Below, piece by piece: positions 18,992-26,837 of a stretch of DNA of 64,000 bases (position 1 is its first letter; every line of letters begins with the position of its first letter). The DNA is taken from assembly GCF_014205215.1 (NCBI RefSeq), contig NZ_JACHNC010000001.1, positions 9,978,501 through 10,042,500 on the forward strand. Reading direction: 5' to 3'. The stretch comes from Actinoplanes lobatus (GTDB taxonomy: Bacteria; Actinomycetota; Actinomycetes; Mycobacteriales; Micromonosporaceae). The position numbers and the translations under genes are program-made. The notes under the pieces were generated by a model. The model had not been told where the DNA came from, searched no databases, and worked only from the letters and a program-made list of their open reading frames with translations.

Positions 18992-19914
18992 GGCAAGCCC
19001 TCCTTGTCGCTGCTCTCACCCGTCGCGCTCTTGCCGCTCGCGCCGTCCTGGCCGCTCGCGCCGTCCCGGCCGGTCGCGCCGTCCCGGCCAGTCGCGCTGC
19101 TTTCGGTTCCCCGCCCGGTATGCCCACCGCTGCCGGCGAATGTCAACCGCACCTCCCCGAGCCCGCTGAACTCGGCCCGGAACTCGTCGCCCGGCCGCGC
19201 ATCGACGGCCCGCGCACACGCTCCCGGCAGGATCAGATGGCCGGCCCGCAGCCGTACCCCGAATCTCGCCACCGTCCGCGCCAGCCAGGCGACCGCGGTC
19301 ACCGGATTGCCGAGCACGGCGTCGGACCGGCCCGCTGCCACCACGTCCGCTCCCCGGCGCAACACCGCGGCGATGCCGCGAGGATCAAGATCATTCGGGG
19401 GTACGCGCGACGCGCCCACCACGAATCCCGCCGACGACGCGTTGTCGGCGATCGTGTCCGCGAGCCTGATCCGCCAGTCCACGATCCGGCTGTCGATCAG
19501 CTCGATCGACGGGGCGAACGCCTCGGTCGCCGCGAGCACGTCCGCCTCGGTGCAGTCCTCGCCCGGCAGATCGTCCCCGAGCAGGAACGCCACCTCGATC
19601 TCGACCCGCGGGTAGCAGTACCGCCCCGCGTCGGCCGGTACGTCCTCGGACAACCGCATGTCCGCGAGCAGATGCCCGTAGTCGGGTTCGTCGACGCCCA
19701 TCATCTCCTGCATCGCCTTGGACGAGAGCCCCACCTTGTGCCCCACGACCGCGGCCGCCCGGCGCCGGATGTTGTGCAACTGGATCTCGTAGGCGTCCGC
19801 CGCACTCAACCACGGCCGTTCCACCGTGAGCGGCGGAACCGGCGCCCGGTCCCGCTCGGCGTCCCGCAGCCGGTCCGCGATCCCCCGCAACTCAGTGACG
19901 GCAAGCACGCTCAT
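18988..19914 (-). CDS. hsaE: HsaE, 2-hydroxydienoate hydratase, with extra tail
   Basis: A 308-residue hydratase of the MhpD/fumarylacetoacetase fold. [39 protein letters not shown] and [13 protein letters not shown] are the family blocks with the metal-binding acids. It hydrates the 2-hydroxyhexadienoate released by HsaD. ATG 19914 follows GGGGAGGACAGGGGG and is preferred to a start six codons upstream. About 45 residues beyond the normal end form a glycine-rich tail of hexapeptides ([12 protein letters not shown]), so the protein is clearly longer than usual for the family. It is the first of hsaE-hsaG-hsaF and follows the flavoprotein gene with a four-base overlap. Confidence 0.92.
   Translation of the reverse strand: MSVLAVTELRGIADRLRDAERDRAPVPPLTVERPWLSAADAYEIQLHNIRRRAAAVVGHKVGLSSKAMQEMMGVDEPDYGHLLADMRLSEDVPADAGRYCYPRVEIEVAFLLGDDLPGEDCTEADVLAATEAFAPSIELIDSRIVDWRIRLADTIADNASSAGFVVGASRVPPNDLDPRGIAAVLRRGADVVAAGRSDAVLGNPVTAVAWLARTVARFGVRLRAGHLILPGACARAVDARPGDEFRAEFSGLGEVRLTFAGSGGHTGRGTESSATGRDGATGRDGASGQDGASGKSATGESSDKEGLP
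19025..19096 (-). repeat. 18-bp minisatellite encoding the HsaE tail
   Basis: Three clear units (19043-19060, 19061-19078, 19079-19096) and a degenerate fourth (from 19025) of the type CCGTCCCGGCCGGTCGCG, read on the minus strand as the hexapeptides ATGRDG and ASGQDG. It lies after the conserved hydratase domain. Confidence 0.8.
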
Positions 19915-22202
19915 CCCCCTGTCCTCCCCCACTGCCCCGCACCGCCGGCCGGGTGGGGATCACTCGCTTCGGCGGCGGTGTGCCGGACGGCCGTCTCCGA
20001 TTCCGGCGCGGACTCCGGCGCGGACTCCGGCGCGGACTCCGGAATCCCCAGCCGATCCGGTTCCGGCACGGACTCCGAAATCCCCTGCCAATCCGCTTCC
20101 GGCGCGGACTCCGAAATCCCTTGCCGATCTTGGGTGGTTGACCACCGCTCGCGGGAGCCAGGCGCCCAAGATCGCCGGAGAGAGAGGAGAGACGCGGCGG
20201 CGTCGCGACCGGCCCGGCGGCCGGAGAAGACACAGTCCGCCAACGACAGGCCGCTGACGTAGGAGCCGGAGCAGATGCCGACCGCGGTGCGCCCGGCCGC
20301 GTAGAGTCCCGGGATCTCGGTCGAGCCCGGGCGCAGCACCCGGCCGGTCTCCTCGTCGACGGTGAGACCACCGAGCGTCAGCATCGGAGCGGGGGACGCC
20401 CGGAGCGACATGTCCAGCAGCGAGAACGGTGGCCGGACCAGCGGCCGCACCAGCGCCAACGGCTTCCCGAAGTCATCGAATCCGACCGCATCGCGCACGG
20501 TGGCCTCGCTGTCGCACGTGCCGCCCGCCGCCGTGCCATGAGGAGCGATCAACCCGGCCATGTCGCCGGGCGCGGCGGGGCCCGATGGCCCGCCACCAGG
20601 ACCAGGCACAGCCGAACCCGATAACCCGCCACCAGGACCAGGCACAGCCGAACCCGATAACCCGCCACCAGGACCAGGCACAGCCGAACCCGATAACCCG
20701 CCACCAGGACCAGGCGCGGCGGGGCCCGATGGCCCGGCTCCGGGGCCGGGCGCGGCGGCGGCGTTGTTGGTGGCGACGGTCGCGGCCAGGGCGGACGGGT
20801 CCATGCCGGCTCCGTGGGCCAGTTGAGCCAGGGTAGGGGCGTGGAGACGCTTGACGGTCAGCAGCCACCACGCGGGGAGGCGCTGGAACCACAGGGTCTG
20901 CGAACGCAACTGGCGGCGTGCCTCGGCGAGCACGGTCGCGTCGATGAGCAGCCAGGCCCGGCCGCCGGGGCGGTGCAGGATGGCGTCGCCGAGCGCTGCT
21001 CCGTACCGGGACTCGTCGCAGAAACGGTGACCGTCCCGGTCGACCAGCACGCCGCCGAGCAGCGCCGAAGGCGGTGTCAGGAAACGCCATAGGGTGACCC
21101 GGCCGAGATGCCCGACTCCCGCCCCGGCCTCCGTCCCGAGCCGGATGCCGGAACCGTCGTCACCGGGCGTTCCCAGGCGAAGCCCGCGGTAGCCGGGGGC
21201 GTGCTCCTGCATCATCTCCCGGTCGAAGACGAAGCCGCCCGCGGTCAACACCACCGCGCCCGCGTGGATGCGCAGCGTGCGGCCGTGGCGGTTCTCGATC
21301 CGGGCGGCCAGCCGGTGCATCGCGCGGCCGAATCCGGGCAGGTAGAGCCCGGGTTTCACCGACCAGCGGTGCAGTCGCCGGTGCGCGAACCGTGCCCAGG
21401 CGGGCGCGTCCCGCAGGGTCCGGCACTCCACGCCGACGACCCGCCTTTCCGCATGCTCGGCCCCGGCCGTCGACGTCGCGGTCTGCGGGCCCGGCGAGGG
21501 TGCGGCCGCCGAGGTCGCGGCCTGCGAGCCCGACGAGGGTGAGGCTGTCGAAGTCGCGGTCTGCGGACCGGGTAAGGGTGAGGCCGTCGAGGGCGCGGCC
21601 TGCGGGCCCGGTGAGGCCGCCGAGGACGGTTCGGCCGTGGAGGACTCGGGTGGGGGCGTGAGGATCAGGGAGACCGCCTGGGTCTGGGGGAGGAAGCGGA
21701 CGCCCAGGGCGCGGGCCGCCGCGGCCAGGTGGGCGTGGAGGGTGCCGCCCGATGTGCCGGGGGCGTGGACGCGGTGGCCGCGCGGCGCCGGGTCGGGGTG
21801 GGCGTGTTCGCTGCCGGACTGGTACAGGTAGTGACGGTTCGTCGGGTAGGACGTCTTGTACGGGCACAGCCGCGCGTCGAACGGCACCCCGTGGTCCTCC
21901 AGCCAGGCGAGCATGTCGGCGGACTCGTCGCAGAACCGGCGCAGGGTGGCCGGTGACACCGCGTCGCCGGCTTCGTGGCGCAGGTAGGCGTACATCGCCG
22001 ACGGGGTGTCGGTGACGCCGGCGGCTTGCTGCTGGCGGGTCCCGCCGCCGGCGTAGACGACGCCGCCGGAGATCGCGGTGGCGCCGCCGCCGGTGAACCG
22101 GTCGATGACCAGCACGTCGGCGCCCGCCTCGGCGGCCTCGATGGCGGCGCATGCCCCGGCCGCGCCGAAGCCCACCACCACGACCGTGGCCGATTCGTCC
22201 AC
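19911..22202 (-). CDS. KstD-like FAD-dependent dehydrogenase with repeat inserts
   Basis: A 763-residue flavoprotein of the fumarate reductase/KstD superfamily. The Rossmann motif VVVVGFGAAGACAAIEAAEAG is at the N-terminus, VVLTAGGFVFDREMMQEH mid-protein, and LGGLTVDEETGRVLRPG with GLYAAGRTAVGICSGSYVSG near the end. It resembles uncharacterised mycobacterial FAD dehydrogenases more than true KstD. I start at GTG 22202 (GGGGAGG upstream). Three low-complexity segments swell it: 13-residue units after about residue 190, 12-residue PGPGGGLSGSAV units near residue 530, and a Ser/Pro/Glu C-terminal array. The ordinary family length is about 500-570. Its 5' end shares the KstR operator with kstD, so steroid control is likely; the substrate is unknown. 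Confidence 0.85.
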   Translation of the reverse strand: MDESATVVVVGFGAAGACAAIEAAEAGADVLVIDRFTGGGATAISGGVVYAGGGTRQQQAAGVTDTPSAMYAYLRHEAGDAVSPATLRRFCDESADMLAWLEDHGVPFDARLCPYKTSYPTNRHYLYQSGSEHAHPDPAPRGHRVHAPGTSGGTLHAHLAAAARALGVRFLPQTQAVSLILTPPPESSTAEPSSAASPGPQAAPSTASPLPGPQTATSTASPSSGSQAATSAAAPSPGPQTATSTAGAEHAERRVVGVECRTLRDAPAWARFAHRRLHRWSVKPGLYLPGFGRAMHRLAARIENRHGRTLRIHAGAVVLTAGGFVFDREMMQEHAPGYRGLRLGTPGDDGSGIRLGTEAGAGVGHLGRVTLWRFLTPPSALLGGVLVDRDGHRFCDESRYGAALGDAILHRPGGRAWLLIDATVLAEARRQLRSQTLWFQRLPAWWLLTVKRLHAPTLAQLAHGAGMDPSALAATVATNNAAAAPGPGAGPSGPAAPGPGGGLSGSAVPGPGGGLSGSAVPGPGGGLSGSAVPGPGGGPSGPAAPGDMAGLIAPHGTAAGGTCDSEATVRDAVGFDDFGKPLALVRPLVRPPFSLLDMSLRASPAPMLTLGGLTVDEETGRVLRPGSTEIPGLYAAGRTAVGICSGSYVSGLSLADCVFSGRRAGRDAAASLLSLRRSWAPGSRERWSTTQDRQGISESAPEADWQGISESVPEPDRLGIPESAPESAPESAPESETAVRHTAAEASDPHPAGGAGQWGRTGG
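20002..20141 (-). repeat. 12-bp and 36-bp arrays at the 3' end of the flavoprotein gene
   Basis: Four copies of a 12-bp unit (TCCGGCGCGGAC, about 20002-20049) run into degenerate 36-bp units of the type GGAATCCCCAGCCGATCC. On the minus strand they encode SESVPEPDRLGI-like and APES repeats in the C-terminal tail. Confidence 0.75.
20557..20736 (-). repeat. 36-bp minisatellite with three identical copies
   Basis: Identical 36-bp units occupy 20593-20628, 20629-20664 and 20665-20700; each begins CCACCAGGACCAGGCACAGC. Diverged copies flank them at 20557 and 20701. They encode the 12-residue unit GSAVPGPGGGLS within the flavoprotein. Identity between neighbours indicates very recent expansion or ongoing conversion. 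Confidence 0.88.
21469..21618 (-). repeat. 39-bp degenerate array in the flavoprotein gene
   Basis: Units start at 21469, 21508, 21547 and 21586 (the last is shortened) and begin GTCGACGTCGCGGTCTGCGG or close variants. They encode 13-residue units such as GPQTATSTASPSS. The array interrupts the conserved part of the flavoprotein before its 3' neighbour blocks. Confidence 0.8.
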
Positions 22203-22231
22203 ATGCACCTCCCCGGATCCAGCCGGATAAC

Positions 22232-22245
22232 TATAACCTGTTCTA
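22232..22245. promoter_or_regulatory. KstR operator abutting the kstD start codon
   Basis: TATAACCTGTTCTA fits TnnAACnnGTTnnA at all fixed positions. Its last base immediately precedes the GTG of kstD. TATAAC at 22232-22237 is a good -10 placed eight bases before that GTG, so the transcript should start at or next to the start codon (leaderless). The divergent flavoprotein gene starts 30 bases to the left and probably shares the site. Confidence 0.85.
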
Positions 22246-23823
22246 GTGAAGACCGAGGAGGAGTACGACGTCGTCGTGGTCGGTAGCGGCGCGGCCGGGA
22301 TGACCGCCGCCCTCACCGCGGCCCACCACGGGCTCAGCGCAGTGGTGATCGAGCGGGAGAAGGTGTACGGCGGCTCCACCGCCCGCTCCGGCGGCGGACT
22401 GTGGCTGCCCGGCCCGGAAGCGTCCACCTATCTGAAACACGTTGCAGGCGACGAGGTAGCACCGGCCCGGCGGGACGCGCTGCTGGCGTACGGCCCGGAG
22501 GTCCTGGCGTTCGTCGAGAAGCACACGCCACTGGAGTTCACCCGGGTGCCGGGCTATCCGGACTACCACCCGGAGGCGCCCGGCGGGCTGGCCGAGGGGC
22601 GGACCGTCGAGCCGCGGCCGCTGGACGTACGCCGGATCGGCGCTGATCTGGAGACGCTCGCCCCGCCGTACCGGGCCGCGCCGAACGGGATGGCGGTGAC
22701 CGCGGTCGACTACCGCTGGCTGTCGCTGGGGATGCGCCATCCGCGGTCGGCGCTGACCGCGGTGCGGCTGGCGGCGAGCCGGTTCCGGGGCCACCGGCTC
22801 ACCATGGGCCAGGCGCTGGCCGCCGGGCTGCGGGCGGGGCTGCGCCGGGCCGGGGTGCCGGTGCTCCTGGACACCCCGATGTCGGGCCTGTGCCGGGAGG
22901 GCGGCCGGGTCGCGGGCGTCCGGTCCGGCACGCGGACCGTGAACGCCCGCCGGGGGGTGATCCTGGCCAGCGGCGGCTTCGAGCGCAACGAGCGGATGCG
23001 CCGTGAGCATCAGGACCTGGGTACGGAGTGGACGGTCGGCGCGCCCGGCAACACCGGCGACGGCATCGTGATGGGCGAGGAGCTGGGCGCCGCCCTCGAT
23101 CTGATGGACGAGGCGTGGTGGGGGCCGTCGCTGCCGCTCACCGGTGGCCCCTACTTCTGTCTGGCCGAGCGGAACCTGCCGGGCAGCCTCATGGTGGACG
23201 GCTCCGGTCGGCGGTTCGTGAACGAGTCCGCCCCGTACGTCGACGTCGTGCACGTCATGCTGGGCCGCCGCACCGGGACACCGCACCTGCCGTCCTGGCT
23301 GATCACCGACCGCACCTACCGGGACCGGTACCTGTTCGCCGGCCGGGCGCCGCGCACCCCGCTGCCGCGCCGTTGGTTCGACGCCGGTGTGGCGCACCGG
23401 GCGGACACCGTGGAAGGGCTGGCGGCGAGCATCGGGGTGCCGCCGGAGGAGCTGCGCCGTACGGTCGAAAGGTTCAACGGCTTCGCCGCGAGTGGCCGGG
23501 ACGACGACTTCGGGCGGGGCGATTCGGCGTACGACCGCTACTACGGCGACCCGCGGCAGCGCCCGAACCCGTGCCTGGGCCCGCTGCTGAAACCGCCGTT
23601 CCACGCGTTCGCCCTGGTCCCCGGCGACCTGGGAACGAAGGGTGGGCTGCGCACCGACGAGCGGGCCCGGGTCCTGCGCGCGGACGGCACCCCGGTTCCG
23701 GGCCTGTACGCGGCCGGCAACACGTCCGCCTCGGTGATGGGCCGCGGGTATGCCGGCGCGGGCGCCACCCTCGGCCCGGCGATGACGTTCGGCTATCTGG
23801 CGGCCCTCGACCTGACCGGGTGA
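22246..23823 (+). CDS. kstD: KstD, 3-ketosteroid delta1-dehydrogenase
   Basis: A 525-residue flavoprotein with the FAD motif VVVVGSGAAGMTAAL at residues 9-23, GGSTARSGGGLWLPG, PGYPDYHPEAPGG, GVILASGGFERNERMRREHQ and the C-terminal PGDLGTKGGLRTDERARVL and GLYAAGNTSASVMG. Length and blocks agree well with M. tuberculosis KstD. It introduces the C1-C2 double bond in ring A of 3-ketosteroids, which together with KshA opens ring B. GTG 22246 is the only plausible start and has no leader or ribosome-binding site. It is divergent from the hsaE-G-F group as in Rv3534c-Rv3537. Confidence 0.93.
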   Translation: MKTEEEYDVVVVGSGAAGMTAALTAAHHGLSAVVIEREKVYGGSTARSGGGLWLPGPEASTYLKHVAGDEVAPARRDALLAYGPEVLAFVEKHTPLEFTRVPGYPDYHPEAPGGLAEGRTVEPRPLDVRRIGADLETLAPPYRAAPNGMAVTAVDYRWLSLGMRHPRSALTAVRLAASRFRGHRLTMGQALAAGLRAGLRRAGVPVLLDTPMSGLCREGGRVAGVRSGTRTVNARRGVILASGGFERNERMRREHQDLGTEWTVGAPGNTGDGIVMGEELGAALDLMDEAWWGPSLPLTGGPYFCLAERNLPGSLMVDGSGRRFVNESAPYVDVVHVMLGRRTGTPHLPSWLITDRTYRDRYLFAGRAPRTPLPRRWFDAGVAHRADTVEGLAASIGVPPEELRRTVERFNGFAASGRDDDFGRGDSAYDRYYGDPRQRPNPCLGPLLKPPFHAFALVPGDLGTKGGLRTDERARVLRADGTPVPGLYAAGNTSASVMGRGYAGAGATLGPAMTFGYLAALDLTG

Positions 23824-23885
23824 ATCCTGGACGGCGGCACGTACCTTGGCGGTGTCGCCGTTCCAAGTGGATCGAAGGGGTGAGC

Positions 23886-25217
23886 GTGCCGACCCAACTC
23901 GCGCCTGCCGAGGTCAGAACCACCGAGACACCACCACCCCCGAGCGCGGGCACGCCGGCCCGGGTGCGTGGGCGGATGAACACCCCGAGGCTCTACTGGC
24001 TGGTCGCGACCGGTCTGGTGGTGCTGGGGCTGCTGGCCGGCACGGCGACGGTCGCCGCCGTCCGGGAGCGGTCCGCCCTGATCGAGGACGTGGCCTCGGC
24101 GAGCGGCCCGGTGAGCGTGGACGCGCAGACCCTGTACCGGGCGCTGGCGGACGCCGACGCGACGGCCGCGACCGCCTTCCTGGCCGGTGGCGCCGAGCCG
24201 GCCAAGCTGCGGCAGCGCTATCTGGACGACCTGGCCAGGGCGACCGCGGCGCTGACCGTGGCGCTGCGGGACGCCGGTGACGCCGACGCGGCCCGGCTGC
24301 GGGTGGTCGCCGATCAGCTGCCGGTCTACACCGGGCTGGTGGAGACGGCCCGGTCGTACCAGCGGTTGGGGGTGCCGCTCGGTGGGGCGTACCTGCGGGA
24401 GGCGTCGGCGCTGATGCAGCAGACGCTGCTGCCGGCGTCGGCCCAGGTGTTCGACAGCACGCAGCGGCGGGTGGGGGGCGAGCAGCGGGACGCGTCCGGC
24501 TTCCCGTGGCTGGTGGCGCTGCTCGCGCTGGTCACGGCCGGTGCGCTGGGGGCCGCGCAGGTGCTGGTGGCCCGCCGCAGCCGGCGCGTGCTCAACCCGG
24601 GGCTGGTCGCCGCGAGCCTGGTGCTGACGCTGGCGCTGCTCTGGTCGGCGGCCGCGCTGACGGTGTCGGCGAACCGGCTGGAGACCGGGCAGCGGGACGG
24701 CACCGACCTGGTGTCGACGCTCGCCAACGCCGGGCGGGCCAGCCTCCAGGCGCGGGCCAACGAGTCGCTGACGCTTGTCGCGCGGGGTGGTGGCGCCGAG
24801 TTCGAGAAGACGTTCGGCAAGCAGATCGCGGAGCTGACCGGTACGAACGGGTGGCTCGCGAGCGCTCTGGCGCAGGCCCCGGAGGGCGACCGGGAGCTCA
24901 TCCAGTCGGCCCGGGACGAGGCGGCCCGCTGGCAGGAGCTGCACGGACAGGTTCGTGAGCTGGACGACGGCGGCGACTGGGACAAGGCCGTCGAGCTGGC
25001 CACCGCCACCGGTGACAAGGATCTCTCGTCGGTGTTCGGCCGGCTGGACGCGGCGATCATCGGCGCGCTCGACATCGCGAACGAGCGGGTGGACCGGCAG
25101 GCGGACGCGGCGGCCGGTGCGCTGCGCGGCCTGGCCGCCGGCCTGGTGCTGCTGACCCTAGGACTGGTGGCCGGGGTCGTATTGGGCTTCCGGCCACGGA
25201 TCGGGGAGTACCGGTGA
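23886..25217 (+). CDS. glnX: GlnX-like membrane sensor protein
   Basis: A 443-residue membrane protein with a charged/proline-rich cytosolic N-terminus, a first helix at about residues 38-58, a helical extracytoplasmic domain of about 140 residues, two close helices (about 207-228 and 240-262), a second helical extracytoplasmic domain and a final helix at the C-terminus. That layout and the following glutamate-binding lipoprotein match GlnX, which with GlnH passes an amino-acid signal to kinase PknG. GTG 23886 follows GAAGGGG. No pknG gene follows here. Confidence 0.8.
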   Translation: MPTQLAPAEVRTTETPPPPSAGTPARVRGRMNTPRLYWLVATGLVVLGLLAGTATVAAVRERSALIEDVASASGPVSVDAQTLYRALADADATAATAFLAGGAEPAKLRQRYLDDLARATAALTVALRDAGDADAARLRVVADQLPVYTGLVETARSYQRLGVPLGGAYLREASALMQQTLLPASAQVFDSTQRRVGGEQRDASGFPWLVALLALVTAGALGAAQVLVARRSRRVLNPGLVAASLVLTLALLWSAAALTVSANRLETGQRDGTDLVSTLANAGRASLQARANESLTLVARGGGAEFEKTFGKQIAELTGTNGWLASALAQAPEGDRELIQSARDEAARWQELHGQVRELDDGGDWDKAVELATATGDKDLSSVFGRLDAAIIGALDIANERVDRQADAAAGALRGLAAGLVLLTLGLVAGVVLGFRPRIGEYR

Positions 25218-25244
25218 AGGCCACGGATCGGGGAGTACCGGTGA
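25192..25244 (+). repeat. Tandem 27-bp duplication at the glnX/glnH junction
   Basis: GGCCACGGATCGGGGAGTAC followed by CGGTGA occurs at 25192-25217 and again at 25219-25244, a 27-base period. Each copy carries GGGGAG and a GTG, and both GTGs (25214 and 25241) are in the glnH frame. The first copy also provides the glnX stop. Confidence 0.9.
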
Positions 25245-26215
25245 GAACTGCGAAGGTCGTCGCCTCGCTGCTGCTGATCACCCTCGCCGCCGGGTGCGGC
25301 GGGGCCGACGGGACGGTCCGCCCGGTGGCCGCCGACGCGACCGCGGCGGTACCGCGCCCGGTGAACGTGCAGGATCCGGCCGAGGTGCCGCCGGCCGCGG
25401 CGGCTCCGGACTGCGACCCCCGGGCCAGCCTGCGCCCGCAGGGGACGCTGCCGAAGGCGGGCGCCATGCCGGCCGGCAGCACGATGGCGACGATCGCCGC
25501 GAAGGGCCGCCTCGTGGTCGGCATCGACCAGAACGCGTACCTGTTCGGCTTCCGCGATCCGGAGACCGGTGAGCTGGTCGGTTTCGAGATCGACATGGCC
25601 CGGGAGATGGCCCGGGCGATCTTCGGCGATCCGAACCGGGTGCAGTTCCGGGCCATCACCACGGCCGACCGCATCCCGATGCTGGAGGACCACAAGGTCG
25701 ACATGGTGATCCGGACCATGACGATGACCTGCGAGCGCTGGCAGAAGGTGTCGTTCTCGACCGAGTACATCGCCTCCCGGCAGCGGCTGCTGGTGCGCAA
25801 GGGCGACGGCATCAAGGAGTTCGCCGACCTGGCGAAGAAGAAGGTGTGCGCCACCCGGGGCAGCACCAGCATCCGGACCATCGCGGAGCAGCCGTCCCAG
25901 CCGGTCCCGGTGAGCACCGACAGCACCCTGGACTGCCTGGTGCTGCTCCAGCAGCATCAGGTGGACGCCGTCTCGACCATCGACATCCTGCTGGCCGGCC
26001 TGGCCGCGCAGGATCCCACCACCGAGGTGATCGGGACGCCGGTCTCGGACGAGCCGGCCGGCATCGGCATCCCGAAGGAGAACGAGGACATGGTCCGGTT
26101 CGTCAACGGGGTGCTGGAGAAGATGCGGGCCGACGGTACGTGGACCCGTATCTATGACGGGTGGCTGCGCGAGCGGCTGGGCGCGGCCGATCCGCCGGTG
26201 GCGGTCTACCGCTGA
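25214..26215 (+). CDS. glnH: GlnH-like solute-binding lipoprotein
   Basis: A 333-residue lipoprotein from GTG 25214, or 324 residues from the duplicated GTG 25241. The signal is VVASLLLITLAAGC with the lipid-accepting cysteine. Then come GRLVVGIDQNAYLFGFRDPETGELVGFEIDMAREMARAIFG split over the classical periplasmic type 3 fold and VDMVIRTMTMTCERWQKVSFS. These are blocks of glutamate/aspartate-binding proteins. In mycobacteria GlnH senses Asp/Glu and signals through GlnX to PknG. Both possible starts have identical ribosome-binding sites because of the duplication. It overlaps glnX as GTGA. Confidence 0.88.
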   Translation: MKATDRGVPVRTAKVVASLLLITLAAGCGGADGTVRPVAADATAAVPRPVNVQDPAEVPPAAAAPDCDPRASLRPQGTLPKAGAMPAGSTMATIAAKGRLVVGIDQNAYLFGFRDPETGELVGFEIDMAREMARAIFGDPNRVQFRAITTADRIPMLEDHKVDMVIRTMTMTCERWQKVSFSTEYIASRQRLLVRKGDGIKEFADLAKKKVCATRGSTSIRTIAEQPSQPVPVSTDSTLDCLVLLQQHQVDAVSTIDILLAGLAAQDPTTEVIGTPVSDEPAGIGIPKENEDMVRFVNGVLEKMRADGTWTRIYDGWLRERLGAADPPVAVYR

Positions 26216-26303
26216 CAGGTCGTTCGGCCGACGACGCGGGTGGACCGGCTGGACTACCCTGGCGCAGCCGGTCGATGACCGGGCTGAACTGGGAGGATGG
26301 CCG

Positions 26304-26837
26304 GTGCTGACGGCGACCGTGGTGTTTCTGGTGATCGGCGGCGTCGCCGTGGCGGTCCTGGCGCTGGCGCTGCTCGGCGGCGAGTTGCTGCACTTCGGTC
26401 ATCCGGATGCGGGCGGGCCGGTGTCACTCGAGGTGGTGGCCGGTTTCGTGGGGGCGTTCGGGTTCGCCGGGGCCGCCGCCTCCGAGCTGCTCGGCGCCCG
26501 TACCCCGGCTGTGGTCGCCGTGTCGATGCTGGTCGGCGCGCTCGCGGCCGTGCCCGCCGCCTGGCTCGCGTGGCGCCTGTCACGGGCCGCGCGGAACATG
26601 CGCACCGACGCCACCCCGCAGCGCGCCCATCTGGTCGGTTCGCTCGGGGTGGTGGTCACCCCGGTGCCGGCCGGGACGGGTTACGGCGAGGTCCGGGTCC
26701 GGCTCGGCGGTCAGCCGGTGAAGCTCTACGCCCGCGCGGAGCGGGCGATTCCGGCGGGCGCCCAGATCTTCGTGATCGAGGCGCCGAGCGAGACGAGTGT
26801 CGTTGTCGAGGAAACCCCTCACAGTGGGAAGGCATAG
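26304..26837 (+). CDS. NfeD/YqiJ-like membrane protein, flotillin partner
   Basis: A 177-residue protein with hydrophobic helices near residues 1-26, 35-60 and 68-90, followed by a beta-rich OB-like domain (LVGSLGVVVTPVPAGTGYGEVRVRL). That is the NfeD/YqiJ arrangement. I start at GTG 26304, seven bases after GGGAGG; the frame is open upstream without a better site. Its stop is directly followed by the flotillin ATG. NfeD-type proteins are coexpressed partners of SPFH proteins in membrane microdomains. Confidence 0.8.
   Translation: MLTATVVFLVIGGVAVAVLALALLGGELLHFGHPDAGGPVSLEVVAGFVGAFGFAGAAASELLGARTPAVVAVSMLVGALAAVPAAWLAWRLSRAARNMRTDATPQRAHLVGSLGVVVTPVPAGTGYGEVRVRLGGQPVKLYARAERAIPAGAQIFVIEAPSETSVVVEETPHSGKA

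Noticed and set aside
20557..20736. CRISPR-like direct repeats of 36 bp
   Set aside because: Units are contiguous without spacers and lie in frame within a protein gene; no cas genes are present.
22232..22245. ATG at 22204 on the minus strand as start of the extra flavoprotein
   Set aside because: It is out of frame; the in-frame GTGs at 22202 and 22208 are the only options near the ribosome-binding site.
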